From: Diplonema japonicum
Lineage: Eukaryota > Euglenozoa > Diplonemea > Diplonemida > Diplonemidae
Assembly (NCBI GenBank): GCA_964019335.1
Contig: OZ025704.1
Coordinates: forward strand, 124,001-188,000
DNA length: 64,000 bases
Direction: 5' to 3'
A program made the position numbers and the translations under genes. Shown here piece by piece: positions 22,601 to 32,597 of this stretch. How positions within the stretch are numbered: the stretch's first letter is position 1; the number at the start of each line of letters is the position of its first letter. Under the pieces are notes generated by a model that did not search any database, was not told the origin of the DNA, and worked only from the letters and a program-made list of their open reading frames with translations.

Positions 22601-23399
22601 TGCCATGGCAATGAGCGCAGGGCCTTCCCGTGAAACACTGTTTTCCGTTGCCGGGTACCTCCTCCTCGTCATAACAGGCCTTATCGCCTTGAAGACTATC
22701 TACGACTTGATATGCTTCATATGGGACATGAAGGTCGGACGGCGGCGGAAACTGCAAAAAGCAACGTTGAAACGTCTCCTTGAGGACAAGGACATCAGCG
22801 AGATGGGGGACATAGACAAGGATGTCATGGAAGGGCTGATGAATATTTGCGTCCTCCCTGAAGAGAGGAGACGGGATCCCGAAGGGGGCGAGTACAAGAC
22901 CAAGGCGTCTTTCTTCGCCCGTTACAAGGGGTACGAGGAATGGGACGATGCGGAAATGGAAATGAGAATTGACGAAGATGGGCTACCCAGGACAGTACAA
23001 GTATTCATAGAGGAACATGAAGGCGAGACAGGGTTGGTAAGAAAATGGGACGCTTGCCCTCATCTATATGATCCCCCGGAACGGTCAGTGGCTTCGTTTT
23101 CTGAGGTTTCTGACGAACACCCGGATTTGGGAAAACCTCTTCTAGCACTCTCGGCCACAGGGGGCGATGCATCGTCTCAGGTGTCAAGTCCAGATGCTTC
23201 AAAATACACTCCACCACAGCCTCCTTCACATGATGGATTCGAGGATGATAATAATGTTACCGCAGCTTATGTACGGGATTATAATACTCAGAGTGCTTGC
23301 TTGGCCGGCGGCCGTAGATCACTGAATTTGAGTGAACTGAACTCCACGTCTTCGCCGAGGTCTACAAAACGAAGGTTCGGGAAGTCCGTTTTTTTTTGA
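19628..23399 (+). CDS. Mucin-like TDAPDTPAPK-repeat multi-TM surface protein
   Basis: Two exons (19628-22447, 22512-23399) with a 64-bp intron (GTATGG...CCGCAG) give 1235 residues. MKEWLFSILASILLHTATGQ is a signal peptide. Residues 20-100 form a PAN/apple-like module (DGYEVLGLTLDECKTRCAEK, CKSISFW), followed by a Cys-rich patch. Residues about 180-595 are Pro/Thr/Ala-rich, including 11 near-identical 10-residue repeats and later APATG units, a likely O-glycosylated stalk. A second Cys-rich module (CVTDPLWKDG...CNGGEWSNLTC) leads to about six to eight membrane helices between 710 and 1030, partly in exon 2 (LISFLMLLSMVIMLVAMAMS). The tail is charged. The alternative upstream in-frame start would bury the signal peptide. 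It resembles a cell-surface receptor or channel-like protein; the exact family is not recognised. Confidence 0.8.
20216..20545 (+). repeat. 30-bp coding tandem repeat, 11 copies
   Basis: Eleven head-to-tail units read as DTPAPKTDAP; differences are confined to third-position C/T changes such as GAC/GAT-like alternations in ACT/ACC and CCC/CCT. The near identity suggests recent unequal exchange or slippage. Degenerate related units continue to about 20900. Confidence 0.9.
21225..21330 (+). repeat. 15-bp coding tandem repeat (APATG units)
   Basis: About seven units of GCACCTGCCACCGGG with small changes (ACCGAA, ACTGGG) encode APATG or APATE. They lie in the same Pro/Thr stalk as the 30-bp array. 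Confidence 0.8.
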
Positions 23400-23712
23400 A
23401 TTGAACAAAAAAAAAAAAGAAGATAAAAAAAAAAAAAGAAAAAAAGAAAAGAGGCGTTTCGCTACGCATTTTTTTTTAACAAACTATTTTTTGTAGATTA
23501 GTTTCTTTTTTTTTTTTTTTTTTTAATTTTTTTTTTCTTTCTTAAACCCAACAACAACAAAAAAAAAAAAGAAGGCAGCTAGGATAGAGGATAAGGATTT
23601 TTTTTTTTAATTTTTATTTTAGAAAAAAAAACCCCCCAGCTTTATTATTCCCCCAGGCATTTAAAGTAGTTGGGTTTCCGGCTTAGAAAAAAAAAAAAAA
23701 AAAAAAAAAAAA
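23400..23712. other. Homopolymer spacer after the mucin-like gene
   Basis: A, T and C runs with no exon. It contains a short repeated phrase of the kind GGCAG.TAGG.TA...GGAT also seen near 16560 (GGCAGGCTAGGGTAAGGGAT), possibly a 3'-UTR remnant. Confidence 0.4.
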
Positions 23713-23714
23713 GA

Positions 23715-23985
23715 AGTCTGAGCTGAGATAATATCATCAACCGCTCCCTTGAAAATTAGCTGGGACTGATCAGGTGGCCGCACTCTTTGAGGTTGATATT
23801 GGTGCCTCTCGCACACTGCCGCTCAACAAAGAAGGTTGGCCTTGAATCAAGACACCAACATAGTCTTCTGAAATATGAGTTGTACTGTCCAAGAATCAAT
23901 CCTGGATAGTCGGATGAGCTTATTTTGGTCTAGGGCGCACAGGGGTATAATAAAGGCGGGGTCAAGCTAAAATTTACGGGTAAAT
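23715..23985 (+). ncRNA. Candidate structured RNA island with an SRP-RNA-like segment
   Basis: About 270 bp of complex, non-coding sequence sits between homopolymer runs. Bases around 23768-23812 (GATCAGGTGGCCGCACT, then GATATTGGTGCCTCTCGC) resemble the helix 5/6 part of eukaryotic SRP (7SL) RNA as I recall it (GATCGGGTGTCCGCACT...ATATGGTGACCTC). GCAC and GTGC could close the hairpin. However, I cannot find the conserved helix 8 loop (GGAAG...AGCAG-type) downstream, so the match may be chance. Strand is set by that match only. Confidence 0.25.
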
Positions 23986-23989
23986 TCCT

Positions 23990-24193
23990 TCAAAAAAAAA
24001 GGGGGGGGCGTTTATTTTTTATTTTTCATTTCTTCAGGCATCCTGCCACTAAAAAAAAAAAAAAAAAAAAAACTCTGATGAAGTGTGATGAGATATTTTA
24101 TTAGGTAAAACACCGCTCGTACACACAAACCAATGAAGCGTTAAGCTCGTTTTTTTTTTTCCCGTTTTTTTTTTCTTGTCCCACCCAAAGTAG

Positions 24194-24224
<31 letters not shown>

Positions 24225-24634
24225 CCCCCTCATTATGCTTGCGAGAATTTAAAAAAAAAAAGAAAAGGAGAAAAGAGAGGGGGGAGGCATACTCGGGTGT
24301 CTCGTTTGTTTAGTGTTCAATGGTGTGTTGCAACACAGTACTTCCCCCCCCTTCCCCGTTCTTCTTCTTTTTTTCTTCTTCTTTCTTCTTCTTTTCTTTC
24401 TGAGAGCATAATAAGTAATTCAGCTTGCAAAAGGATGGGGCGGAGAAAGTTTATACTTATTTTTTCTTCTTTTTTTTTTTTCTCTTTGGGGTGGGGAGAA
24501 ACTGTGAGCAAAAAAAAAAAAAAAAAAAAAATTCTTTTGTTACGTTAAGTATTTGTTCCCCCTCCCTCCCCCTCTTTTTTATATTTGTTTCCACTTCCGA
24601 TACGGGTGGCTTTAAAAGGAAAGATTCTTTAAGG

Positions 24635-24667
<33 letters not shown>

Positions 24668-25230
24668 AGGTTTGTTACAAATCCTGGGAGGGGAGGGGAG
24701 GGGAGGGGAGGGAGGCATTTTTCAGGCCTCTTTGCCCAATATTAGCACCTTTCTTTTCTTTTCTTTTCTCTTTAAAGCGTTCACCGTAAGTTGGTTCTGA
24801 GGTTACACAGGGGGTTTTCACGGATCCCTCTCCCCCCCTCCCCCCTCCCCCCTCCTTTGAGCACTTCAAGATGTAGCGATGTTCATTGAGGCAAAAGAGA
24901 GGGGGGAAATAGTGCAATACCACCACCTCATTAGTTCCACCCCCCCTCCTTATTTACCCTTCTCCTTCCACTTTTTATCAGCACATTCCCCTCTTGGGGG
25001 GGAAACAAAAACTCCCCCCCCCCCTTTTTTCTTTTATATTTACGTGCTGTAGTTTTTTTTTTTTTTCCCTTGTTATTATTGCGGTGTTTCGGCAAGGAGG
25101 AAAACACGGGAAGGGGGGGTTCCCCCCTGGCCCCCTTTTTCTCAAAAAAAAAAAAAAAGAAAATGGAATTGTGTTTTTTTTTTTTTTTTCTTGCGATTTT
25201 TCGGTGGATATGTATTAACAAAAGAAGAAA
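23990..25230. other. Gene-free homopolymer DNA
   Basis: Runs of A, T, C and G, with a G-rich tract at 24685-24714 and CT-rich stretches. I find no supported gene. Confidence 0.5.
24685..24714 (+). repeat. G-quadruplex-type (GGGGA)n tract
   Basis: GGGAGGGGAGGGGAGGGG continues to GGGAGGGAGG, giving six closely spaced G runs on the + strand. It follows a 30-nt A run. Confidence 0.7.
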
Positions 25231-26015
25231 AAATGAAAATTCTACGGACGAGGTCCAACCTTCATGGGTAAGGGAGTTGGTACCCATAGAGACCATAAAA
25301 TAGGCCGGTGTGGGGGAAAAAAAGCTACCCCGTGGTACGCAGAAACCTGACGACGCAAAATGATTATTCCTTCGGTTTTTTGATAAGAAGTTCACAGACG
25401 TCATCCAAGAAGAGACAAACAAGCATAAGGACGCTGAGATTGATAAGATTTCGACCCAGGGCTCCACCGCTTTCTCGGATTGAGCATTATAATGGGTTTG
25501 CGGCGTGCCCAGAATTAGCAAACGTATTGGTCCACAGGACCCATGAAAACCCCCCTTTTCAGTAATTGGGGGGCTTGGGGTCTACTGTCCTCTCAAGCGT
25601 AAGAGATATGGCATAAAAATATACTGCCTAAACAAAATGAGCTACCACTGAGCTACGGCATGCTGCGCTTTTACAAACGTCACTCGACATATAAATTAAC
25701 TGGTTCGCAAAATATGAGACGTAACCCAACCTGCCCAAAACACAGTCAGGCATCCGAGGCAAAAGAGGCACAAACACTTTACCAGGTTTCCGAGCCACCA
25801 AGCATCACACCTGAGGCCGGCAAGAAAATTACACTGGCCATGCATACAGGCGTTCTTTTACACGATACTTTGTTGATGAAGGAACCTATGTGGCAGGCCC
25901 CCCAGCCCAAATAAGTACAACCCAAATAAGTGTATTCCAAATAATTCTTTTTTTTTGGAGCCCAAACACCCCCCCTCCACTGCCCAAATAAAGGGATTAT
26001 TCGGGGGGCCCCTTT
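25230..26015 (-). mobile_element. Degraded ATTTGGG-family element; conserved end at 25888-26015
   Basis: Bases 25888-26015 are a near-identical inverted copy of 51345-51473, including the terminus (AAAGGGGCCCCCCGAATAAT on the - strand) and several CCCAAATAA units. The neighbouring 25230-25887 is complex and homopolymer-free. It includes an open frame (25660-25914 +) ending in MWQAPQPK, a phrase that also occurs at the other copy. On the - strand near 25643-25660 is TAGCTCAGTGGTAGCTCA, a perfect Pol III A-box-like/tRNA D-arm sequence, with a weak B-box-like GGGTCGAAATC farther on. Orientation is given relative to the 51-kb copy. The left boundary is uncertain. Confidence 0.55.
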
Positions 26016-26156
26016 AGTTATTTTTTTTTTTTCTTTGCAGTTTTTGGGCCACTGTCGCCCTTCCTGCGTTGTACCGCTGTTTTACCCCCCCAAGAAAAGA
26101 AAGAATGTTCGTTTTTCTTCTATTATAACCACACAGATGGCTGATTGTCCCAGAGT

Positions 26157-26189
<33 letters not shown>

Positions 26190-26421
26190 CTCGTTCGGTT
26201 TTATTTTGTTCTGTGTCGCCTCTGTACTTGAACCACAAGGAACAAAGGTCATCTAAGAAGGGCGTGCTGGGTGGAAAAAAAAAAAAAAAAACACAAATAC
26301 TCGCACGTTGTTAATTCCCCCCCCACCCCACCCCTCCCTTGCGCTCAGCCCTGGCTTCTTATGAATTCTCATTAAACTGCTATAACATAGAAGTTGTGAG
26401 TAAAAAAAAAGTTTTTTTTTT

Positions 26422-26473
<52 letters not shown>

Positions 26474-26614
26474 TTTTGTTCTTCTTCTTCTTCTCTATTT
26501 TTTTTATAATATTCTCGTACCCCTATTTTTTTTTTTTTTTTTTTTTTTCCAAAGGGGAAGACTTGGAAAAAGAAACAAAACAAAACAAAAAAAAAAAAAA
26601 CAAAAACAAAAAAA

Positions 26615-28424
26615 ATGGACGGCTGGTTCAGCAAAGCAATGGAAAGTGTGAAGAAAGGAGCAGATCAACTGTCAGACCAAGCAAAGCAGCTGTCAGAACA
26701 AGTCAAGGTGCAGGCAAAGGACTTGGGCGTGATGGAACTCATAAAACTGGATGAAAAAACAGAAGAAAAAACGGAAGAAATCGGAGTCCCATGGGAAGGC
26801 CCCCCACCCGCACAATGGGAAGAAAGGATGGGGCAGTGGAGGGTTCTGGTAAAATCACTGTTGAGCGATCCCAATACATTTCTAGTAGGGCCGATGGGGA
26901 GAGAGGAGGGTGTGGAAGGCATCGATTGGACAACCGAAGATGCTCCCCCACAATTCCAAATATCCTGCGCCAAAGATGAAGACTTTTCCCAAACAAGATT
27001 CACCCTCGTCCCGAAGTGGGTCTCTGACAAAACATTCTGGGCCAACTACTACTGGAAGATACGAGAACTCGGGAAGGCCGAACCGACAAATCTTGAAAAA
27101 CTCCTAAGGACCCTCAACACCGACCCAACATCACCTCCTTTGGCAGTGGGGGAAAGATTGAAACACAGGGGGGTTACTCATGTATGCACGAAAAAAAAAA
27201 TAGCTATTTATTAAGTGAAAATAAGATAGCATTATTTCACGCGTGGTGGCAGGGGGTTTAACGAGTAGGGATCTTAGTTCACTTGCTGCGCTCGTGAAGT
27301 AAAAAGCTACGAGTTAAACCTGCCACCACAAGTGGAATAATGCTCTTATTTTCACTAATACGTTGTTTTATTTAACAAGAATCGGGTTTGAAAGGGTGGG
27401 AGGTTACAGGGTTGGGATTTGGGTTACAGTGTGTGGGAGATGCAACGTCGCTAAATTTCAGTTTGTGCGACTCTTTTGTCCTCATCCCGCTTGCAAACAT
27501 GCAAGCTGCATATGCCTGACACATGTTGTAGGGGTCGCTGAATTTCACTGCCAGATACTCTTTCATTTGTTCCTGACACCGAAGCTTTTTTTTTTCGCCT
27601 CATGGCCTTCTTCAAAAGAAGTGCAACCCCGGGAAAGCTCTGCATTTTTTTACCGAAGTTTCGTTGGGTGATGGCGTTGATCTTGCTGTAACTTGCCCTA
27701 AACCTAGGTGGAATAGGTGAACTTAGGCCCAGGAGTGAAATAATGTTACATTATTTCACGCTCGAACATTATTTCACTCCTGGGCCTAAATTCAAGGTAA
27801 CTGGGAGTGAAAATAAAGCTGGGAGTGACATAAAGTAAAATCTTATTTTCACTCCCACCCTTGAAAACCCGGCTCGAGTTATATAAAAACAAGAAAAAAA
27901 AAAAAAAAAAAGAAAAAAAAAAACAGGAAACTGATGTCATTCAAAGTATACTCGACCTCGTAAAGGAGCAGGAGAACACAGACAAACGGCTGTCAGAAAT
28001 GTCGAGGTCGATGGAGGAGAAAATCAAAACCAGTGAAGAGAACATAGCACTCTTGAAGAGGATCCGGGGCAGGGCCACGCCAAACTCCTCGAACGCAGCA
28101 TTGCGGGATAGTGTTTACGAAAGCTGTAAGTATCACCTTCAGAAGGCCGAGGCCCTCCTTCAGCAGGGCATGTCGGAGACAGCTAACAACCAGCGAGGGT
28201 TGCCTCTTGACCGTCTAGCCCGGGCTGTCAAGGATCTTCACAATATCGAAGCAGAAGGATCAGCCACACTCGAGCAGGAGGACAGTTCACCAACATCAAC
28301 AGCACCTAAGGGTGAAGATGATAAACCAGCTGAACAGCCTGATGCCAACGACGCGAAAAAAAATGAGAAAGAAAAGATTTCTGAAGATTACTTCGGTGGT
28401 GCGCTCCCGTGGGAAGAGGAGTGA
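26615..28424 (+). CDS. BSD-domain protein interrupted by an element-bearing intron
   Basis: Two exons (26615-27181, 27927-28424) give 354 residues. The start follows an A-rich leader. The N-terminal 60 residues form an amphipathic/coiled segment (FSKAMESVKKGADQLSDQAK) like that of BSD-domain and synapse-associated proteins. A BSD-like domain lies at about 115-155 (RFTLVPKWVSDKTFWANYYW, with the conserved FW pair). Exon 2 encodes a helical C-terminus (DVIQSILDLVKEQENTDKRL) and ends EDYFGGALPWEEE. The intron runs from GTATGC at 27182 to AAACAG at 27926, 745 bp; removing the 688-bp mobile element leaves 57 bp, a normal size here. Both junctions are phase 0. BSD proteins act in membrane trafficking or transcription-repair complexes; the specific role here is not determined. 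Confidence 0.75.
27200..27887 (-). mobile_element. Tyrosine-recombinase-derived element, copy 1 (intronic)
   Basis: This 688-bp unit is repeated at 42937-43624 with only two differences that I can see (27787 T/C, 27851 A/G). Ends are ATAGCTATTTATTAA and CTCGAGTTATATAAA, and subterminal AGTGAAAATAAGAT (27214-27227) recurs inverted at 27838-27852. The left 140 bp (27214-27355) folds into an imperfect palindrome, and 27723-27747 pairs perfectly with 27765-27789. No target-site duplication is evident, which fits tyrosine-recombinase integration. Coding remnant is on the - strand. It is inserted inside the BSD-gene intron. Confidence 0.85.
27372..27693 (-). pseudogene. Tyrosine recombinase fragment (core-binding end and box I), frameshifted
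   Basis: Reading the - strand, SYSKINAITQRNFGKKMQSF leads to GVALLLKKAMRRKK, then a frame change in a nine-base A run. It continues as MKEYLAVKFSDPYNMCQAYA and ACMFASGMRTKESHKLKFSDV. The GMRTKESHKLKFSDV phrase fits box I of phage-integrase-type tyrosine recombinases (G-L/M-R-..E...L...D), including the catalytic Arg. The rest of the catalytic domain (box II with H..R and the Tyr) is missing, so the copy is non-autonomous. Confidence 0.65.
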
Positions 28425-29255
28425 GGGGGTGGGGGGAAAAAAAAGAAAAAAAACTAAAACGAATTAGCTGACCATATAAAAGTGTCGAGAGGAAAGAAAA
28501 AAAATAGAAAAGACAAGAAGCAATCCCCCCACCCCCCATTTTCTTTTTCCTAGCATTATTCTTCTCTTGAGTTCTTATCCCCCCTCCTTTTTTTTGTGTT
28601 GCAGGAACAAGTCTGGAATGTTGACTACGTTTACGGGTTATAAACTTTCTCTAGGTTCCACCCGGCACGTAAAATTTACCCTGCTCCCCCCCCCCCCCTG
28701 CTTTTTTCGTCCTAGCATCCAATTTTCTTTTTCTTGTCTCTTTATACTTTTTTTTATGTGCAATGGAACAATGGAGGGAGGGGAAAAGACGATGGGAAAA
28801 AGAAGAAGAAAAAAAAAAAGAATGTGCTACCCGGAGTGGGGGGAAAAAGTGAAGGAAATGTAGAAATATTATTAAAAAAAAGATCTTGCTTTTCGTACTA
28901 TCCCCCCCCCCCCCCCCCCCCCCCCTTCCCGCTCCCGCTCCCTCTTGTGGACTAAGTGATTGCTTCTCTTTTTTTTTCCCCCCCGAATTTCTTTCAAAGC
29001 TGCGTGCCTGCGGTACATCCTCAATTGGGTGCAGATGTACTCAACAAAGAGCAACAACAAACGCCCTTTCCAGCAAAAAAAAAAAAAAAAAAAAAAAAAG
29101 ACTGGAGCACACCCCCAGAGACCTGTCCTTCTTAAATACTCCGATTTCATGTATTTAGGAGCTGTTTGCCCCATTACGGTAGATCTCTCGTCAAAACGTC
29201 CATTTTTTTTTTTTGATATTCACTTGTAGGAAAAAAAAAAAAAAAAAAAAAAGAG
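28425..29255. other. Intergenic spacer
   Basis: Homopolymer-rich DNA with a 28-nt C run near 28898-28925 and two complex patches (28600-28690, 28995-29200) that hold no exon I can place. A possible acceptor TTGCAG ends at 28604. Confidence 0.4.
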
Positions 29256-32200
29256 ATGGACGGCGAACCCCATGACGTCCCTACCCTGCTGGAGAGGATA
29301 AAATACCTCGAGGAACTGGAGAGAGGGTATAAACTGGAGATAGACAGCCTCAAAGCCCAGCTGCGTGACGTCGCCATGTCACCAAGAAGCCAGCTGGGAA
29401 GCAGGAAATCATCTCTAGTCTCTCAGGGAAGCCCAAAGGGCATTACAAGACGCGTCTCGGTAGCTTGGGAAGACAGGTCACCGAAGGCAGACAGCTTACA
29501 CCTGTCGGTCCCACGAGCAAACTCCACATCATCATTCAGCGGTATAGAAGTATCGCCTCGTTACATGCAATCCTGCGAACTACTTCAATCATGTGAAGAT
29601 GAAATTCAAAAACTGCAGAGAGAAATCGAGTCGCATGTGGAACGCAAAGAAGAGCTTGGTGATGAAGTTGACAAAACACAGAAGATGCTAGACAGCTGGC
29701 GGCGTCAGCTCGAAAACTGTCAAAAAGCCGTGACCGTGGAAAAAAAACAAAGGGAGAGGATGCAGCGCTCACTCGCGCTTCAAAGAGAAACCCTTGCCAA
29801 CGAAGAAGCCCAGTTCCAATCGGAAAAGGACGCCATGGAAAAAAAACGCAAAATCTGGCAGGAAAAGCTCAAGGTCATGGAAAGCGAATACAAAAGCTGC
29901 AAAGCATCAGGCATGAAGGACGTCGACAGCATTACCAAAGAACTCAGAGCGTTAAAACTAGCACGGCACAACTCAGAAGCGCTTCTTGTCGCAGACAATG
30001 AACTCGTAAACGGAAAAGCAGACAAAAGCGAGATCGAGACCGCCAAGTTAGAAGCAGAGCTCGACAACCTAAAAAAAGATCTCGCTGCTGTTCAAGAACA
30101 AGCTGGTGTCAATGAGGCGGTTATCGAGACCTACCGAAGCATGACGGCAAACGCGTCCAAACACTACACACGTGACCTCACCAACGCAAAACAAAGTTGC
30201 GCGTCAGCAGAGAAGGAACGGAAAGAGATACTCAGCGACTACGAGGGCCTCGTTGTCGAAAACAAAGCTCTCGCACACGAGCTAAGAACTCTGCGGAGTA
30301 GAAAGAACATCGACGTCCTCCTCCTAAAAGAGTTTCGAACAAACCTCAAGAGCAAGGACAACCAGATACAGGCATTATTAAATCAGATCCCTTTCCACGA
30401 CTTCAAAAAAAAAGACAAACTCGCGGTTCAGCAAACCGAGATAAAACGTCTCGAAAAAGAAGTCGAAGAGCAGCGAACCCTCTCCGAACGGTACAAAAAG
30501 GAAAGCGAAGAACACAAACAACAAAGCATAGAGTACGAACAGCAAAATGCGGAAAAACAAAAGGAGCTGACAGAACAACTCCTGGTAGTCGAGGGTCTGA
30601 AATCGGATCTAGAAAAGCAAAGGGCGGAAACCGAACAGGAGGTATCTCGTCTGCAGGGAAAACTGAATGCGATGAGCGCCGAGATGGACTCGCTGACCAA
30701 AGTGAAGAAGGAAGAAGATGAGACGCATGAGAACATCAAATCGGAACTTTTGCACCAGAACAACTACCTCAACACACGTATGGCAGTCACAGAGCTCAAC
30801 GCGCATGAACGTGCGGCACTTGTCGAAGAAGTTGCGCGGCTCAACAAGATCCTCAGCGAAATGAAAACCGAGAAGGAAGGCATCATCAAGGAAGGCGCCG
30901 ATCTTCGCATCGTTGTTAAGCAGCTCAAAGCTGTCCTCGCTGAGAACGGCGAACGGTACGACACATGTGAAGCAGACCTGGCAAAAATGACCAAGAACAC
31001 CGCCGCAAAAAAAAAAGAACTAGACATTCTAAAAGCCGAGATCGTCAAGCTCCAGCGTGACAACAAGGAAATGGAGGACAAACTGTACTGGAAGACAGAG
31101 GACGGCGAAAAACTCCAACAGATGATCGGGCTGCACCAACGGGAGGCGGAGAAAATGACCACCGAATGCACAGAACGGGTGAAGAAAGAAGCTGCAAAGG
31201 CGAAAGAATTAGAAGACAAACTGAACAAGGCCCAGGAGGACATCGTGAAGATGGAAGAACAAATAAAACAGCTGGAGAAGAACGTAGAAGGGACAGAGGA
31301 AAAGCTAGGAGAAGAACGCGAAAGTGGCTCAGTTCTACGTGCTGAACGTGACAGGCTTGACGAAGAACTACGGGAAACGCTGAAGGTGAAGGACAAGAAG
31401 ACAGAGACATTAGACACCACGAACAAAATGCTAGAAGAAAAGCAAGCCAAGGTGTCGGAAGCCGTGAAGGAGCGCAACAAGCTTCGGGAGACGACTAGCA
31501 AGCTCCAACAAGAAATCAATGTGAAGGAGGAGAGCCTCAAGGCCTTGGAAATAGCTCATGCAGAGCTGAAGCAAACCCTCGAGGAACGAAACAAATTAAC
31601 ACAGCATGACAAGCAGGTAACAGCAGAGCAGGTGCAGGACCTGCAAAACGCCGAAAAGGAACGAGAGGTGACGATCGCCGTGCTGCGAGGAGACAAAGAG
31701 GCTGCAGAGAAGAAACTACAAACTGCAAAAGAAGAGATAGCAGATCTGGAGGGAAAGATTGAGAGCCAAAGGGAAAGCTCAAGGGGCAACATCAAAACAG
31801 TTGAAGAACGCCTTGAAGAGGCACGAAACGAGGCTGTGGACCTACGAAACATAGTGAGCGCCAAAGACACCAAAATAGCAGCTCTCCGGAAAGAGCATTT
31901 AAACGCGGAAGAGAAACTGGACGAAGTCAGGGAAGAAGCCGAGAGGCTGAAGATACAAGTACAGAGCGAGAGAAGACGGAGCAAGGAGTACACCAGTGTG
32001 TCAAGGGACATCATGGAGCTAGCGGAGGAGAAGGACAGGCTGAAGAATGAAGTCACCAATCTCCAGAAGGTAGAGCTCTCCACATTAAAAAAAAAACAAA
32101 GAAAAAAAAAACCCCCCCCATCAGCTGCATGTAAGGACCTTAAGCGAAGAGACTCAAGCTTTCAAGAACGAAGTAGAAGAGGTTAAGAGGCAGATGAGCA

Positions 32201-32597
32201 GGTCTGCCTCACCCGCTGCATCTCCTGGGAGGTACGCGACTCCAAGCAGCACACGAAGCACAATGAGCAGAAGGCAGGAGTGGGACATGAAACACCTTGA
32301 GTTTGAGGACAACGTAACACTCCTCAAGGTTCAGCTGGAGGGCCTCTCTGACGCGATGCGAAGGTCTACTGTGGCCGCCCACCAGCTCTCTGACAAGTGG
32401 AACACTGACGAACCAACCATTTCCCCTGTTCTGAGACCGCTTGACATAGTGTCCAGCACTGCTGCTGGGTCACCGAAGCCTTCCAGTATCAGTCCTAGAA
32501 GGGTATGAATTAGGGGGGAGTTTTTTTTTTTTTTTTTCCTTCATTTCCACAGAGCATTTCACCACCTCATCGATATGTGCTTTACCAGAAACCGTAG
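29256..32597 (+). CDS. Long coiled-coil protein (~1078 residues)
   Basis: Three exons (29256-32069, 32125-32502, 32553-32597); introns are 55 bp (GTAGAG...ATCAG) and 50 bp (GTATGA...CCACAG). The ATG follows an A20 leader. Residues about 100-970 are almost continuous heptad-type helix rich in Glu, Lys, Leu and Gln, for example KQLEKNVEGTEEKLGEERES and NEVTNLQK|LHVRTLSEETQAF across the first junction. The termini are Ser/Pro/Arg-rich (SRKSSLVSQGSPK; SRSASPAASPGRY) and could be phosphorylated. The last junction reads PRR|SISPPHRYVLYQKP-stop. Such proteins are typically cytoskeletal, ciliary or Golgi tethers; heptads alone do not tell which. If the last intron is retained the protein ends after PRRV. 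Confidence 0.8.

Noticed and set aside
24074-24150. TCTGATGAAG...TGATGAG suggested a box C/D small nucleolar RNA
   Set aside because: Two box C-like phrases but no box D (CTGA) or terminal stem at the right spacing.
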